A stretch of 12,039 nt of DNA from Candidatus Pacearchaeota archaeon (lineage in GTDB: Archaea > Nanoarchaeota > Nanoarchaeia > Pacearchaeales > GW2011-AR1): the NCBI GenBank assembly GCA_002686195.1, contig NZAS01000137.1, positions 1 through 12,039 on the forward strand, in the 5' to 3' direction. The translations under genes were made by a program, and so were the position numbers. The notes under the pieces were generated by a model. It had not been told where the DNA came from. It saw nothing but the letters and a program-made list of their open reading frames with translations, and did not search any database. This document shows, piece by piece, positions 6,113 through 11,936 of the stretch; positions within the stretch are counted from its first letter, which is position 1; the number at the start of each line of letters is the position of its first letter.

Positions 6113-6622
6113 TTAAGAGTCCTTGTTGTATTGTGTTACTTTTATTCCATAATTTCTAAGAAGAGCAATACCTTCATCGTCATATTTATTTATATAAATA
6201 ATGTGTTTTATATCTGAATTTATTATAGCTTTTGCGCACATAATACAGGGAGATAGTGTGATATACATTTTCTTATCTTTTGGAAAATTAAAATCACATT
6301 TAAGCAAAGCATTTACTTCAGCATGTATAAAACCAGAGCAATCTTTTTCTTGAGAGAACCTCCTGTTTGGACCTCCCTTTTCATCGCCATTATATCCTAT
6401 TGCCAAAACTTGAGTGTTGTCCAGAGTTACAATGACAGCCCCAACTTTATACTTTGTATCACACGATCTTTGTGATATTGACTTTGCAAAGTTAGACCAA
6501 ATATAATCCCAACTTGGTCTAACATTAACGGTTGGGCAGTTAGTTGGGCAACTCTCAGGCTTTTTTAGTATCGTCTCTTGACGCCAACCATATTTGTATG
6601 AATCTGTAATTCCATCAGACAT
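6113..6622 (-). CDS. dCMP deaminase family protein
   Basis: This 169-residue zinc deaminase most likely converts dCMP to dUMP for thymidylate synthesis, a common phage function. The zinc ligands and catalytic glutamate are H100-A-E102 and P125-C126-x2-C129. The GYNGDEKGGPNR stretch (76-87) matches the GYNG..G..N signature of dCMP deaminases. The family fold starts near residue 38. The preceding 35 residues are an extension containing CPTNCP (25-30), whose two cysteines could join a second zinc site. The ATG at 6622 has AGGAG at 6-nt spacing, a strong ribosome site. No thymidylate synthase or dUTPase is in the window. A cytidine or other nucleotide deaminase is the alternative. Confidence 0.88.
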   Translation of the reverse strand: MSDGITDSYKYGWRQETILKKPESCPTNCPTVNVRPSWDYIWSNFAKSISQRSCDTKYKVGAVIVTLDNTQVLAIGYNGDEKGGPNRRFSQEKDCSGFIHAEVNALLKCDFNFPKDKKMYITLSPCIMCAKAIINSDIKHIIYINKYDDEGIALLRNYGIKVTQYNKDS

Positions 6623-6659
6623 TTAATTCTCCTATAATAAACTTAAGATGGTTATACTT

Positions 6660-7052
6660 TTAATTTAAAGCCTTAGAGGTATTGCGAGGCAAGGGTTCGG
6701 GCTTAACTCCTATGTAATCTAGATAGTCTCGCATAACATAAAAGTGCCTCGCCTCATCATGAGCCTGTGATGTTGCTGCCATTTTTGCTTCAAAAGAATC
6801 AATCTTTAAAGCAAGCTCCGCAGATACATTCCATGCTGCATATTCTCCCCAAAATATTACAGAAAATATATTTTTTATAGAATCTATTTGTTCTTTAGAC
6901 AGGCTTGGTTTGCCGTGCTCTTCTATCAAAGAAGATAAAACATTTTTGCCATCCCAAATATTGTTTTGACCCTTGTGATATAATCCTTCTAAAACCTTGG
7001 AGTATTCAAGGCTATCATTGGATAATATATTATATGGTAAAATATGTTTCAT
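6660..7052 (-). CDS. half-length diiron ferritin-like protein
   Basis: This 130-residue protein has the first half of a diiron four-helix bundle. Helix A carries FWGEYAAWN with metal-type E70, and helix B carries AHDEARH with the E100-x2-H103 iron motif. Ferritin-like oxygenases and oxidases have a second Glu helix and a second ExxH pair, which are absent because the protein stops soon after helix B (ending PLPRNTSKALN). The next gene starts 38 nt downstream, so no second half follows in any frame. It may be a truncated oxidase or assemble as a dimer to complete the metal site, as two-helix encapsulated ferritins do. The ATG at 7052 has only weak AAAGTG upstream. The substrate, and whether it binds iron, are unknown. 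Confidence 0.75.
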   Translation of the reverse strand: MKHILPYNILSNDSLEYSKVLEGLYHKGQNNIWDGKNVLSSLIEEHGKPSLSKEQIDSIKNIFSVIFWGEYAAWNVSAELALKIDSFEAKMAATSQAHDEARHFYVMRDYLDYIGVKPEPLPRNTSKALN

Positions 7053-7081
7053 AACACTTTATGTTTATACATTACTAACTT

Positions 7082-7312
7082 TTAAGCTTTTAAATATCTA
7101 TGTTCATTAATAAGATCTGTCATGTATGTTTCCCATTTAGCTTCTGACATACCGCCGATGACATGCTCAAGCTGTTCATCACTTAGTTCGAAACCAATGT
7201 CTGTTATAATGTCTTTAAGCATATCATTTTCTTCTTTAAGATCTTTTATTTCATCCAAAGATTTCATATAGTTATTGGATTGAAGTTGATACCATCGCTT
7301 GTAATCACTCAT
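7082..7312 (-). CDS. small coiled-coil protein, unknown function
   Basis: This 76-residue protein is unrecognised. Residues about 15-38 form a heptad-patterned helix (LDEIKDLKEENDMLKDII), likely a coiled coil, followed by a second amphipathic helical region to the end. There is no membrane segment. The ATG at 7312 has GAGG four bases upstream and overlaps the end of the two-helix membrane gene by 8 nt, so the pair is co-transcribed and possibly translationally coupled. It could be a partner of that membrane protein, but only position supports this. Confidence 0.75.
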   Translation of the reverse strand: MSDYKRWYQLQSNNYMKSLDEIKDLKEENDMLKDIITDIGFELSDEQLEHVIGGMSEAKWETYMTDLINEHRYLKA

Positions 7313-7610
7313 TCTTTCCTCTTATTTTGACCCACAAACCCCATGTTGCTGGAACCATAATTGGATGCAAACAAAGCATCCAACTAATCGGTGCGCCTGT
7401 TATAAACCAGGGATTTACATGCTTTCCAAGCCAAAGAAACAAGATGGGAAACATTATATCTTCAATTACTTCCCAAAGTATTACAATAACAAGTAAAGCT
7501 ACACCGTGCTTTTTCAACACACTTATTAAATAGGATGGTTTAAAATGCTCTAACTTATGTTTGAGCCTATCTTTTATCCAAACAAAAGGTTTTAAAACAG
7601 ACTTAAACAT
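7305..7610 (-). CDS. two-helix membrane protein, holin-like topology
   Basis: This 101-residue protein has a basic amphipathic N-terminal region (residues 1-35, many K and H). Two hydrophobic segments follow, about 36-62 (GVALLVIVILWEVIEDIMFP onward) and 68-94, and it ends in the basic tail KIRGKNE. Both ends should be cytoplasmic. The first segment contains E47, E50 and D51, unusual inside a bilayer and perhaps important for assembly. Small two-helix phage membrane proteins include holins, but no endolysin gene is near, so I do not assign that role. The ATG at 7610 has a weak AAGATAT leader and starts 7 nt after the preceding stop. Confidence 0.78.
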   Translation of the reverse strand: MFKSVLKPFVWIKDRLKHKLEHFKPSYLISVLKKHGVALLVIVILWEVIEDIMFPILFLWLGKHVNPWFITGAPISWMLCLHPIMVPATWGLWVKIRGKNE

Positions 7611-7617
7611 ATATATC

Positions 7618-8679
7618 TTAAAATGGAATATTTAGCTTAGAACCACAAGGCATAATAACACCTGTTGTAACAGGTGTTTTTGTATATCTAGAGTTTATTT
7701 TACTATCTGGCTCACCAATAAGCTCTTTTAATCCGTTAAACTTTTCTGCATAGTCAACAAGATAAAGCGCATATTCCTTTTTGAAGTATTTCATATCTGA
7801 AAACTTTTTAAACAAAGAATGAAAATGCGTAACCATAGTCTTTAAAGTGTTTATAGAAGAAATCTTCTTTCCATAAATTGTTTCAAGCTCAATTATTTTA
7901 TTGCCATATTCTTCGTAATTTATATTCTTTGTATCAACATACAGTTTAAAGATATAATCTGTTAGTTTTGGTCCAAAATTAATACTGTATCTATCTGAAT
8001 ACTTATAAGCCCTAAGAGCGCCAAAGACCCTCATTGCAATTGACGTTCTTTCGAATGGCTCTTGGCTATTGATGCGTAATTCAAAATTAGAAAATGCATC
8101 ATCAATTCTATCATCATAATACAATACTCCATTGTGCCATGCGACTGCACAGTTGATGAAGTCAAATGATGATAGCAATTCTTCTACAGAAGATATAGGC
8201 TTCTTGATAAATTGAATCTCGCCACCATAGACGGGATGTATCTTTCTGTGTGTAGAAGATCGAAAGGAATTAGCCCAACCAGTTGATTTGCATAATCCGT
8301 CCAAGCCTAGTGGACCACCAATGAAAGTTTTTTCATTATAAGTTGGGCCAGGAGATAAGCTTTTTATTTTAGATCCTAACTGATCCTCTTTCTTCCTCAC
8401 TAGCCAATGATGTTCGTGAGCATTATTGTGAATTGGATTTGTATCATCAAACCAAATATCAATATCACCGAAAGAGTCTATCATTGCATTTTTTGGAGTC
8501 GTTACCAAAGAACGCTTTAAGGTTTCCCACCTAAGATCTGTATCATGAAGATTGAAGGCGCGATACAGAGATAACATTGACCCGCCAGCAATTATTGGAT
8601 CAAGAGAAAGCAGTTTGCCAGGAGGCAGAATAAACTCTACAAACCAATTTATACGATCATTTTCAATGGTTTTAATCAC
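7618..8679 (-). CDS. nucleotidyltransferase-like protein (Pol-beta fold)
   Basis: This 353-residue protein has the head signature of the Pol-beta nucleotidyltransferase superfamily (tRNA CCA-adding enzymes, poly(A) polymerases and relatives). G32-G33-S34 begins a helix and D72-I-D74-IWF supplies the two metal-binding acidic residues. A third acidic residue could come from the region around FDFINCAVAW (about 172-181) or DD in VLYYDDR, but I cannot fix it. The C-terminal half is helical with no recognised domain. GTG at 8679 is the start, supported by AAGGA 7 nt upstream. The 3' end contains a perfect 10-bp inverted repeat within the coding sequence (7657-7678). The substrate is unknown: a tRNA, a nucleotide or a protein (AMP/UMP transfer) are all possible. 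Confidence 0.72.
   Translation of the reverse strand: MIKTIENDRINWFVEFILPPGKLLSLDPIIAGGSMLSLYRAFNLHDTDLRWETLKRSLVTTPKNAMIDSFGDIDIWFDDTNPIHNNAHEHHWLVRKKEDQLGSKIKSLSPGPTYNEKTFIGGPLGLDGLCKSTGWANSFRSSTHRKIHPVYGGEIQFIKKPISSVEELLSSFDFINCAVAWHNGVLYYDDRIDDAFSNFELRINSQEPFERTSIAMRVFGALRAYKYSDRYSINFGPKLTDYIFKLYVDTKNINYEEYGNKIIELETIYGKKISSINTLKTMVTHFHSLFKKFSDMKYFKKEYALYLVDYAEKFNGLKELIGEPDSKINSRYTKTPVTTGVIMPCGSKLNIPF
7657..7681 (+). terminator. perfect 10-bp inverted repeat plus T run inside NTase gene
   Basis: Arms AACACCTGTT (7657-7666) and AACAGGTGTT (7669-7678) are perfect reverse complements around GT. As RNA they give an 8-bp stem with a 6-nt loop. On the plus strand the stem runs into TTTTTG, an intrinsic-terminator shape. 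On the minus strand it is followed by TTATTAT, a poor U tract. It lies inside the last codons of the minus-strand nucleotidyltransferase gene, so it would stop antisense transcripts, or serve as a dimeric-protein site. Confidence 0.5.
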
Positions 8680-8689
8680 AATGTTTTCC

Positions 8690-8806
8690 TTATGATAATC
8701 GATTTAAATATTCTTTTATAAGAACAAGTTGCGCTTCGTTTAAAGTTGTAATCTCAGGATGACATATATAACCGCGAAGCCAAAATACAAATTCACGCTC
8801 TGTCAT
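8690..8806 (-). CDS. 38-residue microprotein
   Basis: This short gene fills the otherwise empty gap between the nucleotidyltransferase and the 89-residue gene. It reads MTEREFVFWLRG, then YICHPEITTLNE, and ends in a helix IKEYLNRLS. ATG at 8806 is preceded by GAGGG with 7-nt spacing, and that site overlaps the stop codon of the upstream gene, as expected in a packed operon. The shape (EFVFWLRGY start, a short loop, a C-terminal helix with Gln and Lys) is one I associate with tiny phage proteins, although I cannot cite a family. The role is unknown. Confidence 0.72.
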   Translation of the reverse strand: MTEREFVFWLRGYICHPEITTLNEAQLVLIKEYLNRLS

Positions 8807-8816
8807 TATTATACCC

Positions 8817-9086
8817 TCAATGTGTAGACCTTTCTCTTAACTTGTTAAGAATCCAAGCATCTGGCTCTCCAGTTCTGCACTTAGCTATACCGTATGGCAT
8901 TTCATCTGCATAAAAATCAAACAGCTTAAAATATGCAGAAGATTCGTAAAACTCAGATACATCAACAATCATTGGGTCGCCGCCACGATCTTCTTCTGCA
9001 CAAAGAGAGATATAAATTATCTCCTCTGGAGTTAAAACCTCCAAAAGTTCTTCATCAAAACATAAATCAAACTCTGTATCAATCAT
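8817..9086 (-). CDS. small acidic protein, unknown function
   Basis: This 89-residue protein is unrecognised and acidic, especially at the N terminus (TEFDLCFDEELLEVLTPEE). Predicted short helices and aromatic-rich segments (FYESSAYFKLFDFY) suggest a compact soluble domain. There is no metal motif or membrane segment. ATG at 9086 has AAGG with 7-nt spacing. Its start overlaps the end of the lipoprotein gene by 8 nt, so the two are co-expressed. Confidence 0.72.
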   Translation of the reverse strand: MIDTEFDLCFDEELLEVLTPEEIIYISLCAEEDRGGDPMIVDVSEFYESSAYFKLFDFYADEMPYGIAKCRTGEPDAWILNKLRERSTH

Positions 9087-9420
9087 TATCCAGCCTTATA
9101 CCGTATGGTGCAGAATACATTTTAACATATCTATCTTCACAAAACAGAAACCAATTAGAATATTCAACCTGTTGACTGTGCGGTACGGCATAAAAGGTCG
9201 CTCTTGTCCATACATTATCTTCTGGAGCGTAGGTACAGCGAATCTTTAGAGTAAGGTCGTTTGGAACGGTGCCCCAATAAAGACTTTCGCAACCTGCCTG
9301 ATCTATATTGACAAGAGTGCCATCTACACAGGGGCTTTCTGAAACTGCAATATAAGTTTCTTTAGAAATCTTATGAGAATTGCATCCAATCAAAAACAGC
9401 AGGGGCAAAGCTTTATTCAT
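9079..9420 (-). CDS. predicted lipoprotein with four cysteines
   Basis: This 113-residue protein begins with a very short lipoprotein signal: K3, a hydrophobic stretch (ALPLLFLIG), and the lipobox L10-I11-G12-C13. After lipid attachment at C13 and cleavage, the mature part has four cysteines (C31, C44, C62, C94), enough for two disulfides in the periplasm. The rest looks beta-rich with several Trp and Tyr. ATG at 9420 is the only possible start because a stop codon lies four codons upstream in frame; GAAAGAT precedes it. Phage lipoproteins sometimes block superinfection at the receptor or act in lysis (Rz1), but this is longer than Rz1 and no spanin partner is adjacent. Function is inferred only to the level of localisation. 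Confidence 0.75.
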   Translation of the reverse strand: MNKALPLLFLIGCNSHKISKETYIAVSESPCVDGTLVNIDQAGCESLYWGTVPNDLTLKIRCTYAPEDNVWTRATFYAVPHSQQVEYSNWFLFCEDRYVKMYSAPYGIRLDND

Positions 9421-9429
9421 ATCTTTCGA

Positions 9430-9651
9430 CTAACAAAAGTCACCCTCTGTTGGGTTGGTGAAAAGGTGTAAAGATAAGATGATTTCTTTTGCACTTTTGT
9501 CATAGTACATCATCATCATATCTTTCTTGGTAACTGCATCCATTTCATCTTCGGAAATTCTAATTTCTCCATTAGACTTTTTTACAATTGCAGTTAGTAA
9601 AGTGAATAACATTTCTTTGTCATTAAGTGCCGATCTTTCATCGCTATCCAT
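9430..9651 (-). CDS. small unknown protein
   Basis: This 73-residue protein is unrecognised. An N-terminal helix (KEMLFTLLTAIVKKS) is followed by a strand-turn pattern NGEIRISEDEM, a methionine-rich stretch (DMMMMYYD), and a final strand (KEIILSLHLF). This looks like a compact alpha/beta domain of the type common among small phage proteins. ATG at 9651 has a strong ribosome site, AAGGAG with 7-nt spacing, inside the end of the upstream gene. Confidence 0.75.
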   Translation of the reverse strand: MDSDERSALNDKEMLFTLLTAIVKKSNGEIRISEDEMDAVTKKDMMMMYYDKSAKEIILSLHLFTNPTEGDFC

Positions 9652-9652
9652 T

Positions 9653-9862
9653 TTATAACTCCTTTGTTAGCGCCTCAATCATAACCTTTTGAAATCGCTT
9701 TTGGCTCCAGCGCTTTAAACCTTGCCACTCTTTAAACCATTCTATAAAATCATCATCAACGTCAATATTTAGCATAGCCGTTCCGTCAGGATTATCGACT
9801 ACGCTCACTACTTCAAATCTCCACAATTGGTTAGGAGTTTTCTCCCCGGGGTTACTGCTCAT
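9653..9862 (-). CDS. small protein of a duplicated phage family (copy 2)
   Basis: This 69-residue paralogue of the product of 2528-2779 is identical at 24 of 50 aligned positions. Conserved are the DGT turn, the acidic strand running into FIEWFKE and the basic helix GLKRWSQKRFQK. It lacks the C-terminal tail of copy 1. ATG 9862 is chosen because GAGG lies 6 nt upstream; ATG 9868 would sit directly on that ribosome site. The start overlaps the upstream gene's stop by 11 nt. The two copies lie about 7 kb apart in unrelated gene company, so duplication followed by shuffling, or two separate acquisitions, are both possible. Confidence 0.8.
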   Translation of the reverse strand: MSSNPGEKTPNQLWRFEVVSVVDNPDGTAMLNIDVDDDFIEWFKEWQGLKRWSQKRFQKVMIEALTKEL

Positions 9863-10094
9863 CTTCATCCTCGCATGGTTCCGTATATTTGTTGATTAAA
9901 TCTGGATCTGTATAATGTCCTTGGAAAAGATTTTGCTCCTCAACCCACCGCTTCTCCGTTACTTCAACCTCAACTATTCCGCACTCCATCCAGCAAGACG
10001 TTCTTGCTTTGAGGAGGTCTGCGGATTCAAATAATTTTATGTCGGGATCGTGCTGCCAGCCTATGCCACATGTGTAAAATATTTTAGTCTTCAT
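9852..10094 (-). CDS. small unknown protein with acidic tail
   Basis: This 80-residue protein is unrecognised. ATG 10094 is chosen because GGTGG lies 4 nt upstream; the earlier in-frame ATG at 10133 has no ribosome site. The N terminus is strand-like (KTKIFYTCGIGW), followed by a helix (FESADLLKARTSCW) and a beta strand (IVEVEVTEKRWVEE), ending in the acidic tail EPCEDEDEQ. Four cysteines are spread over the protein without a clear zinc pattern. It overlaps both neighbours by 11 nt, indicating tight coupling. Confidence 0.72.
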   Translation of the reverse strand: MKTKIFYTCGIGWQHDPDIKLFESADLLKARTSCWMECGIVEVEVTEKRWVEEQNLFQGHYTDPDLINKYTEPCEDEDEQ

Positions 10095-10368
10095 TTTTCC
10101 ACCCATAATTAAATATAAACATATTGGCAGCATCTACACAATCCTTCTTTCTCATATAACTTCTATTATACAGCTCTCTTTGAGCCGAAGGAATTTTATG
10201 AATATAATCAGCTAACCAGTTCTTAAACCTATCCTCTGTTTGCTTATCCCAGGAATATCTTGTATACCATTGTTCGCCTGATGTATCAATACTTGTATAA
10301 TCTGCCCCAACAACGCGGCACATGTTTGCAATTATAGTTTCTAAATGATATTTATCTTCATTCAACAT
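10084..10368 (-). CDS. small helical phage-type protein ending in FNYGWK
   Basis: This 94-residue protein contains a WYTRYSW stretch, a helix (QTEDRFKNWLADYIHK), a basic turn with RELYNRSYMRKKDC, and a closing helix AANMFIFNYGWKNED. This order of elements resembles a family of small hypothetical proteins I have seen across tailed phages and some prophages, with no known role; I cannot verify the match here. ATG 10368 has the strongest ribosome site of the region, GGAGG at 6-nt spacing, located within the end of the upstream gene. Confidence 0.78.
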   Translation of the reverse strand: MLNEDKYHLETIIANMCRVVGADYTSIDTSGEQWYTRYSWDKQTEDRFKNWLADYIHKIPSAQRELYNRSYMRKKDCVDAANMFIFNYGWKNED

Positions 10369-10369
10369 T

Positions 10370-10594
10370 TTATTCCTCCCCTACAACCTTTAAATATCCT
10401 TCATTTAATGGCAAAACTGACATTTCAAATGAGGGCAAATACATAATCTTAATCATTTCATTAACTCTATCTATGGCCATCGCAATACATAAATCATTCG
10501 GACTATTAGGGGCGGATCTAAACGAATAAGCCACCCTTCTCATTTGAGACTTTGATACCCATCTTCTTGTTACCAAATCTCCGACCTTAAACAT
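10370..10594 (-). CDS. small beta-barrel-like protein, unknown function
   Basis: This 74-residue protein opens with FKVGDLVTRRW, a typical first strand of small SH3-like barrels, and closes with EGYLKVVGEE, a typical last strand. Between them a basic stretch (KSQMRRVAYSFRS) may be a loop. Such barrels often bind nucleic acid or protein, but no family can be named. ATG 10594 has only AGAAGAAT upstream, placed over the previous gene's stop, so coupling to that gene is likely. Confidence 0.72.
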   Translation of the reverse strand: MFKVGDLVTRRWVSKSQMRRVAYSFRSAPNSPNDLCIAMAIDRVNEMIKIMYLPSFEMSVLPLNEGYLKVVGEE

Positions 10595-10598
10595 TGTG

Positions 10599-10943
10599 CT
10601 ATTCTTCTTTTAAAACAAATATCTTCTGAATATTAGAGGGGTCGCTAACAAGCTCGGAGAGTTTTAGATCTGCCTTAAATCTAGCTAGCTCTGATGAAAC
10701 CTCTCGTCCGGAAGCGGCTTCTTTTGCGTCAGAAGTAATAACCCAACCCCATTTATCATCACCCTGTATTACAGTTGCGGCAACTTCTTCTTCCGGCCCC
10801 TCAGTGGCCCTGGTGTATAAAGGCCCATACCCAACCGGAGTCCTTGCTTCCCATTCTTTAATGATTTTATTCTCAATAGACATTTTGTCTTCCACGTCAT
10901 AGCCTGGAGCAATCCGCAACAGGTAGAGAATAGAGCGCAGCAT
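10599..10943 (-). CDS. unknown 114-residue protein, GC-rich for the window
   Basis: I do not recognise this protein. ATG 10943 is favoured because AGGAG lies 7 nt upstream; the adjacent GTG 10946 and an internal ATG at 10883 (weak GGAA) are alternatives. The first 15 residues (LRSILYLLRIAPG) are hydrophobic but short. The body has a helix (ENKIIKEWEA), a TPVGYGPLYTR segment and a WGWVITSDAKEA strand-helix unit, ending in LSELVSD and VLKEE. The coding region is about 45% GC by hand count, the highest I measured in the window, hinting at a different origin from its AT-rich neighbours. Confidence 0.65.
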   Translation of the reverse strand: MLRSILYLLRIAPGYDVEDKMSIENKIIKEWEARTPVGYGPLYTRATEGPEEEVAATVIQGDDKWGWVITSDAKEAASGREVSSELARFKADLKLSELVSDPSNIQKIFVLKEE

Positions 10944-10991
10944 CACTCATCTCCTGGAATTATATCATTCCCCAATAAATCAACTAAATAC

Positions 10992-11405
10992 TTATTCTTC
11001 TGGTTGTTCATTTTGAGTTCCCCTGAGAACATCTTCTGGATCTATATCCACCCATTTTGGATTCTCTTCTGAATGATCCTCTGGTACAACATCTGAGACC
11101 TTTGTGCCTGCCCAGATATCCTCCAGCTCATTTACATTTACTTTAACAACAGATGCCGTATCGGAATATGTTTCTCCGTCATCAAGAACTATCAAATAAG
11201 CTCCAAGCTCTTCGCCCTTGGGGATTTGTCCTTCTGTTCTTTTTCTTTTTTCTTCTTCGAAATCAATCAACTCGCCATGTGATAGCTTTATAATCCTATT
11301 GACAACACCATCCAGATAGTCGGCCTCTTTCATTAGTCCTCGCCTATCTAGCTCATTTGCAAGTTTAATTAAATCGTTTATCATTCTTTTCTTTTCTTCA
11401 TTCAT
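10992..11405 (-). CDS. acidic protein with N-terminal LIKL helical module
   Basis: This 137-residue protein begins with a short Lys/Glu-rich lead, then the helical module (residues 11-31: LIKLANELDRRG, then LMKEADYLD), continuing as a helix to about 42. The same module, LIKL-x3-L-x6-K-[EA]-[AS]-x3-D, is at the C terminus of the next upstream gene and the N terminus of the gene at 1190. The rest is acidic with a strand-rich middle (GAYLIVLDDGETYSD) and a disordered acidic tail (NEQPEE). ATG 11405 lacks a ribosome site but lies 2 nt past the upstream stop, so re-initiation is likely; ATG 11384 is an alternative. Function is unknown. Confidence 0.75.
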   Translation of the reverse strand: MNEEKKRMINDLIKLANELDRRGLMKEADYLDGVVNRIIKLSHGELIDFEEEKRKRTEGQIPKGEELGAYLIVLDDGETYSDTASVVKVNVNELEDIWAGTKVSDVVPEDHSEENPKWVDIDPEDVLRGTQNEQPEE

Positions 11406-11407
11406 TT

Positions 11408-11908
11408 TTATTGCGCTGATGCATTATAGATAAGTAAATCAATTTCATCGGCAGCTTTGATATGTCCCATCGAATCTAAATAATTAGAAAGTTTTATAAG
11501 GCTGTGCTTAACCTTTGAAGTAATATCGTTAGGCCGGGAAGAACTATCTTTATTACCCAGAAGAATTGCATGATCTTCTTTTATTCTGGTCAATATTTCG
11601 CAAGGAACGCCAGCCTCTTCAAACCACTTTACTTCACGCTTGCTATGTGCAAGCATTTCTTTTTCCGGAAACCCTTTTTCTTCAAGTTCTTTATGCTCTT
11701 TTAAAAGTTTCTTTTTAATTTTATCGGAAAGAAAAGGAACCGCCTCTTCTTTTTCAAATTCAAAATGACATTCGGGGCAACATGAAGTTTCCTCTTTCGC
11801 CTGTTTTTTTTCGCTGCATGATTCACATGCGGCTTTATTTAAAGAATCAACACTCCAGGTGTATGGTTCGTTCAAATAGGTTGCAAGATTTGTAATTCTA
11901 TCAGTCAT
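11408..11908 (-). CDS. zinc-ribbon-like protein with C-terminal LIKL helical module
   Basis: This 166-residue protein has three parts. Near the N terminus two CxxC knuckles (C28-E-S-C31 and C44-P-E-C47) are spaced like a small zinc ribbon. The middle (about 60-120) is a charged helical region (IKKKLLKEHKELEEKG and following). The C terminus (about 134-154) carries the helical module SLIKLSNYLDSMG, then HIKAADEID, shared with the downstream gene's N terminus. ATG 11908 has GAAGGA with 6-nt spacing. No known family is recognised. The zinc knuckles suggest nucleic-acid or protein contact, and the module might be a shared docking or packaging element. Confidence 0.78.
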   Translation of the reverse strand: MTDRITNLATYLNEPYTWSVDSLNKAACESCSEKKQAKEETSCCPECHFEFEKEEAVPFLSDKIKKKLLKEHKELEEKGFPEKEMLAHSKREVKWFEEAGVPCEILTRIKEDHAILLGNKDSSSRPNDITSKVKHSLIKLSNYLDSMGHIKAADEIDLLIYNASAQ

Positions 11909-11936
11909 TTATAATCCTTCATGTATACCGATACTA

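Noticed and set aside
6186..6201. 16-nt perfect palindrome TTATTTATATAAATAA
   Set aside because: Pure A/T inside the conserved dCMP deaminase coding region; expected by chance at this composition.
10901..10950. 17-codon frame starting at ATG 10950
   Set aside because: The ribosome site touches its start codon with no spacing, and the overlapping 114-residue frame is far longer.
10959..10967. Extended -10 element TGATATAAT on the minus strand upstream of the 114-residue gene
   Set aside because: No -35 match at a usable spacing, and the predicted start would fall within the ribosome site of the gene it should drive.
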